Source: Betaproteobacteria bacterium
GTDB lineage: Bacteria; Pseudomonadota; Gammaproteobacteria; Burkholderiales; SG8-39
DNA length: 16,794 bases
Reading direction: 5' to 3'
NCBI GenBank assembly: GCA_029865405.1
Contig: JAOUGZ010000016.1
Location: forward strand, 1 to 16,794
The position numbers and the translations under genes are program-made. The notes under the pieces are model-generated. The model searched no databases. It was not told the DNA's origin and was given only the letters and a program-made list of their open reading frames with translations. This document shows positions 14,026 through 16,794 of the stretch, in pieces. Each line of letters opens with the position of its first letter. Within the stretch, counting starts at the first letter, position 1.

Positions 14026-15152
14026 CTACGCTTCCCCGGGATCTGATCAAACAGATAGCGCGCGACATCATCGCCGTATGCCCTGCGGATACGCCCGATC
14101 GCCTGCATGAGCGCCTGGGCTGCTTTGTCGCCATTTTTGGCGGCACGCGACACGCCTTCCGCGTCCTTCGGGTCGACCTTGGACTTTCCGAGCGCGGTGG
14201 CCGCATCCAGCGCCTCGCGTTTGGCGCCGGCGAATTCGGTCCGAGTTTCGGTGATGGCCTTCTTCGCTGCCTCTTCGGGCTTCTCGCCATTGCGCACGAG
14301 CTCGCCCATCTTGGTGTAGATGTGCGGCACCATTTTCGCGTCGTCCTCGCTCGAATACACGTTGGCGAAATGCCCCGGGATGGAGGTCGTTTTCAAGCCC
14401 GAGTCAACGAACGATTTCCCCAGCTTGATGCCACGATCATCAGCAACGGCTTGCGCGCTTGCCGCCCTCGTGGTCGCGACTGCTTCGCGTGATTCAGCTG
14501 CGATGCGCGCGCGCTCTGCGGCAGCGTCAGCTTTGACCTGTTCTTTCTCGAGCCCGTAGTCTGCTTCCAGGCGTTTTTTCAGAACTTCGACCGGGTTGTA
14601 CAGCTTGTAGGCCATCATGCCCAACTCCTCGTCGGGCGAATACTGGCGGCCATCCTTGGTCTTGCCGCCCTTGAGCACGCGCTCGCCACCCTGCGGGCTG
14701 GTCAGGATGATCGAACCGGAGTCAGTGCGCACCGCCTTGAATTGGTGCGTGCCGCCCTCTCCACCGCCCGCCATTTCCGGGAACATCTGGGCGAAGGCAT
14801 TGGCGACGTGCTGCGGGTCACCAGTGGAATGGAATTGGCCGAGCCCCATCTTGAGGATCTTCTCTTTGGCCTGCGCTTCGCTGAGCGCCCTCTCCTCGCG
14901 CTCCATACCGCCCTTTTTCAATTTCGCGATGTCGAGATTCAGGTCGGTGATCCGTAGCTCGCGATCGCCTTTCTCGATCCCCTGCGTCAGCGCGCGTCGA
15001 CGTAGCGGTTGCAGCTCGCGCTCCTGCGACATGCGCTCGTCCTGCCGCGCTTCGTCCTTTCGAAAACGCTCCTCCTCGAGGTCGAAGCGCCGCTCATCCT
15101 GAATGGCGCGCGCGGCGCCGTAGATGGCACTACCGAAAGTTCCGCTCGCCAT
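14022..15152 (-). CDS. Helical internal virion-type protein, 376 aa
   Basis: It starts at an ATG with GGGAGG a few bases upstream (minus-strand context GGGAGGTAGTC), two bases after the preceding stop. Its TGA overlaps the giant gene's GTG. The N-terminus, MASGTFGSAIYGAARAIQ, is mildly hydrophobic. Residues 15-105 are a very charged helix or coiled coil rich in Arg/Glu/Lys. A Gly-rich turn and a short beta segment (HQFKAVRTDSGSIILTS) follow. Then comes a long Ala/Glu/Arg helix with ARIAAESREAVATTRAASAQ, and a Lys-rich helical end. No enzyme motif is visible. Position and composition resemble podovirus internal or ejection proteins placed before the largest virion protein; a scaffold or chaperone for the giant protein is an alternative. 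I do not recognise a named family. Confidence 0.8.
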   Translation of the reverse strand: MASGTFGSAIYGAARAIQDERRFDLEEERFRKDEARQDERMSQERELQPLRRRALTQGIEKGDRELRITDLNLDIAKLKKGGMEREERALSEAQAKEKILKMGLGQFHSTGDPQHVANAFAQMFPEMAGGGEGGTHQFKAVRTDSGSIILTSPQGGERVLKGGKTKDGRQYSPDEELGMMAYKLYNPVEVLKKRLEADYGLEKEQVKADAAAERARIAAESREAVATTRAASAQAVADDRGIKLGKSFVDSGLKTTSIPGHFANVYSSEDDAKMVPHIYTKMGELVRNGEKPEEAAKKAITETRTEFAGAKREALDAATALGKSKVDPKDAEGVSRAAKNGDKAAQALMQAIGRIRRAYGDDVARYLFDQIPGKRR

Positions 15153-15154
15153 GA

Positions 15155-16231
15155 CTACCTCCCTCTCCGAGTGCTCAGCGCCTCGCGCGGTAGCGATACG
15201 AAGATTGCGTCCTCGACGTCAGCCGGCAATCCGCGGCGTTGCAGCACGCCCCCGTTAGCCATGCCAGCGCGCTCGCGCTCCGGCGCCGGCCGGTGGTACT
15301 TCTGCAGCATCTTGTCGAAGAACTCCTGGCCTTTCTTGCGCACAACGTCGGCCGGGATCACGTACTCCCCGCTCGACAGCTGCACGCGCTTTCGGCCATC
15401 GACAACGGCAGGGACGCTATCGCTCGTGCCAGTCCCGGGACCATCGATCCTGCCACCGTGTTTCAACTGCAGTTGGCTGTAGTCCTGCGATACACCTGGT
15501 TGGTTGAACCCGACGTCGTAGACGCTGCCCGCCGCGCCGCCGTCGAACGTAGACCCACCAGGTTGTCCACCAGGTTGATTGAACCAGCGGCGCGCAGCAT
15601 TGGCGATCGCCACGCTGCCATAGGCCGATTGTGACGCTTGCTGCTGAGCGAGTTGCTGCTGCCCAAGGCTCATCGCACCTGCAGTCTGCGCCGACCTTCC
15701 GGCGATCGCGCCCGCAGACGCCGCCGAGGCACTCGCATCTTGTGGAAGCCGCTGGAACGCCTGTACCGTTTGCAAGGTACGGGCCCAGTCGCGATCATCC
15801 ACGGTACGACGCGCATCGGTAATCGCCTTGCTGACCGCGCCCGCCTCGTCGATGTACGTCGGCGCCATGAGCGCCGCATAGCCCTGGTCGCCGGGATTAC
15901 GCTGGCGGCCAATGGCGCGCTCCAACTGCTGCCTGGCTTGGCCGAAGGCGGCCTTCGTCTCGCCGGCAACCTGCGCTTGCTCCTGCTCTACCGTGATCGG
16001 GCTGCGCTTGTCGACCAGAGACTTCAGGAGCGGCACCGCCTCAGTTTTGTAGAGATCCCATTCCTCCTGGGACATGTCCACCAGCTGGCGCTGGATGGCG
16101 TTGGCCTCGAACTGAGCCTCGGCTTGCAACTGCGCGGACGTCATTGAAGCTCGCGACGCGGCTCTGGACGCCGAAGCGCTGTTTAGCGAACCTATCACCG
16201 CGACTCCCGCGGCCACCCATCCCATGCTCAT
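15155..16231 (-). CDS. Internal/ejection virion protein with GPGTGTSDS motif, 358 aa
   Basis: The ATG at 16231 overlaps the upstream TGA (ATGA) and has AAAGGAG upstream. The N-terminus, MSMGWVAAGVAVIGSLNSA, is hydrophobic, followed by an Ala/Gln-rich helix, as in T7 gp14-like internal core proteins. Residues 50-160 are helical and charged. Residues about 188-228 are Gln/Ser/Gly-rich with the repeated phrase FNQPG. From residue about 261, GRIDGPGTGTSDSVPA and SSGEYVIPADVV form a motif seen at the C-termini of many phage virion proteins. It ends with FFDKMLQKYHRP and a Gly-rich tail. The likely role is packaging inside the head and delivery into the cell envelope during infection. This is inferred from composition and gene order, not from a clear homologue. 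Confidence 0.78.
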   Translation of the reverse strand: MSMGWVAAGVAVIGSLNSASASRAASRASMTSAQLQAEAQFEANAIQRQLVDMSQEEWDLYKTEAVPLLKSLVDKRSPITVEQEQAQVAGETKAAFGQARQQLERAIGRQRNPGDQGYAALMAPTYIDEAGAVSKAITDARRTVDDRDWARTLQTVQAFQRLPQDASASAASAGAIAGRSAQTAGAMSLGQQQLAQQQASQSAYGSVAIANAARRWFNQPGGQPGGSTFDGGAAGSVYDVGFNQPGVSQDYSQLQLKHGGRIDGPGTGTSDSVPAVVDGRKRVQLSSGEYVIPADVVRKKGQEFFDKMLQKYHRPAPERERAGMANGGVLQRRGLPADVEDAIFVSLPREALSTRRGR

Positions 16232-16722
16232 GGGTTTTCTCCTTTTTCTTCGATCATTCTACGGAACTCCAGGTATTCCTCGGTCGTTTCGGCTGTGAAG
16301 TCCCGTTCGATCTTGTCGGGGTCGGTTTCGTCGGTGCCAATCAGGGTCAGCCACACCGTGTCCTCATTGGCAAAGGCAAGTCGCTTTGTGCCTGCTGGTG
16401 AGAGCACGATGAAGGGCGGCGTGACGCGCTTCGGACCGGCCTCGGTAAGCACGGTCAGATCGCCCGAGACGAGCACGTTGATCTGCGGGTACTTGTGGAT
16501 CTTGCCGCTCAGAAAGCAGTCCTTCGGGATGAAGATTGCGCGCCCGTAGACGCCGCGCGCGAAGTAGTGCTCCAGGTGAAAGGCGCCCGGATCTGGCAAC
16601 TTCGCCATCAGCTGGTCGCACAACTCCACTTGCCGCCGGAGCTCGTCCTGCCGTGCCGGTGGCGGCGGTGCGAAGTGCATCACTTCGTCGCGATACTTGA
16701 GTTGGCGCTCGACCGGGATCAT
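16228..16722 (-). CDS. Cupin-like podovirus structural protein, 164 aa
   Basis: It starts at an ATG overlapping the upstream TGA. After a helical N-terminus (ELRRQVELCDQLMAKLPD) comes a beta-rich core: GVYGRAIFIPK, SGKIHKYPQINVLVSGDLTVLTE split across strands, FIVLSPAGTKRLAF, and EDTVWLTLIGTDETD. G60-G73-H76 and the PxGT-KR turn have the rhythm of a cupin jelly-roll. Similar proteins recur beside internal virion genes in podoviruses and are annotated as cupin-superfamily or hypothetical. Only one clear histidine (H76) sits at a metal-site position, so enzyme activity is doubtful and a structural role is more likely. The stop overlaps the 358-aa gene's ATG, suggesting coupled expression. Confidence 0.82.
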   Translation of the reverse strand: MIPVERQLKYRDEVMHFAPPPPARQDELRRQVELCDQLMAKLPDPGAFHLEHYFARGVYGRAIFIPKDCFLSGKIHKYPQINVLVSGDLTVLTEAGPKRVTPPFIVLSPAGTKRLAFANEDTVWLTLIGTDETDPDKIERDFTAETTEEYLEFRRMIEEKGENP

Positions 16723-16794
16723 TCGATCACCCCGTCGTTCACGACCGCCGCATCCACGAGATCCTGGATCGTGACAAAGCGGCTGTTCGTGCGG
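16719..16794 (-). CDS. C-terminal end of an upstream virion gene, partial
   Basis: The last 24 codons of a leftward gene enter from the right edge and end at TGA 16719-16721, overlapping the cupin-like gene's ATG. The visible end reads RTNSRFVTIQDLVDAAVV plus six residues. 'FVTIQDLVDAG-V' endings are familiar from phage tail or head-tail proteins, but too little is present to name it. Confidence 0.6.
   Translation of the reverse strand, partial: RTNSRFVTIQDLVDAAVVNDGVIE

Noticed and set aside
1..16794. Scan for tRNA genes, CRISPR repeats, insertion-sequence ends, integrase or attachment sites
   Set aside because: By eye no cloverleaf with CCA-type end, regularly spaced repeat, transposase motif or integrase motif was found. 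A covariance-model search would be needed to exclude small RNAs.

Overview
The window looks like a segment of a GC-rich tailed-phage genome (or prophage). It most resembles a short-tailed podovirus of a proteobacterial host. That assignment rests on gene content and on GC-rich codon use, not on a database match. Genes are packed tightly: three neighbouring pairs share an ATGA or GTGA stop/start, and a fourth pair is 2 bases apart. About three quarters of the window is one uninterrupted leftward gene of 4,121 codons.

Right part (1660-16794, all on the minus strand, read right to left). This looks like the end of a late, virion-gene operon. In order: the C-terminal tail of an upstream virion-type gene cut by the window edge; a cupin-like structural protein of 164 aa; a 358-aa protein resembling podovirus internal/ejection proteins, with a hydrophobic N-terminus, a Q/G-rich middle and a GPGTGTSDS C-terminal motif; a 376-aa highly helical charged protein; and the giant protein. 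The giant protein reads as a 'polyvalent' ejected protein. It has a helical and hydrophobic N-terminus, many small beta modules, a family I inorganic-pyrophosphatase-like domain, a JAMM/RadC-like domain followed by a degenerate second copy, a zincin-like metallopeptidase, a phage domain marked by EEFQSDW and FYDK motifs, and a C-terminal region resembling LPD38. Its linkers carry several DLF motifs resembling sliding-clamp-binding sites. The likely picture is a protein packaged in the head with the smaller helical proteins, delivered with the DNA, and acting on the host early in infection.

Middle (about 869-1660, plus strand). A short rightward cassette lies against the leftward genes. It has its own candidate promoter, a small ORF that appears frame-broken, a stand-alone HAD phosphatase of the polynucleotide 3'-phosphatase type, a micro-ORF behind a perfect ribosome binding site, and a strong hairpin terminator. 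The layout resembles a phage 'moron' or a terminal transcription unit.

Left part (1-875, minus strand). A second leftward unit starts from a candidate promoter whose -35 box overlaps that of the rightward cassette. It encodes a 57-aa zinc-ribbon protein with a TTG start, a small protein ending in an AWADAARRL-type motif, and an unrecognised protein that runs off the left edge. No tRNA, rRNA, CRISPR array, insertion sequence or integrase was seen. The longest gap without a gene is about 140 bases.
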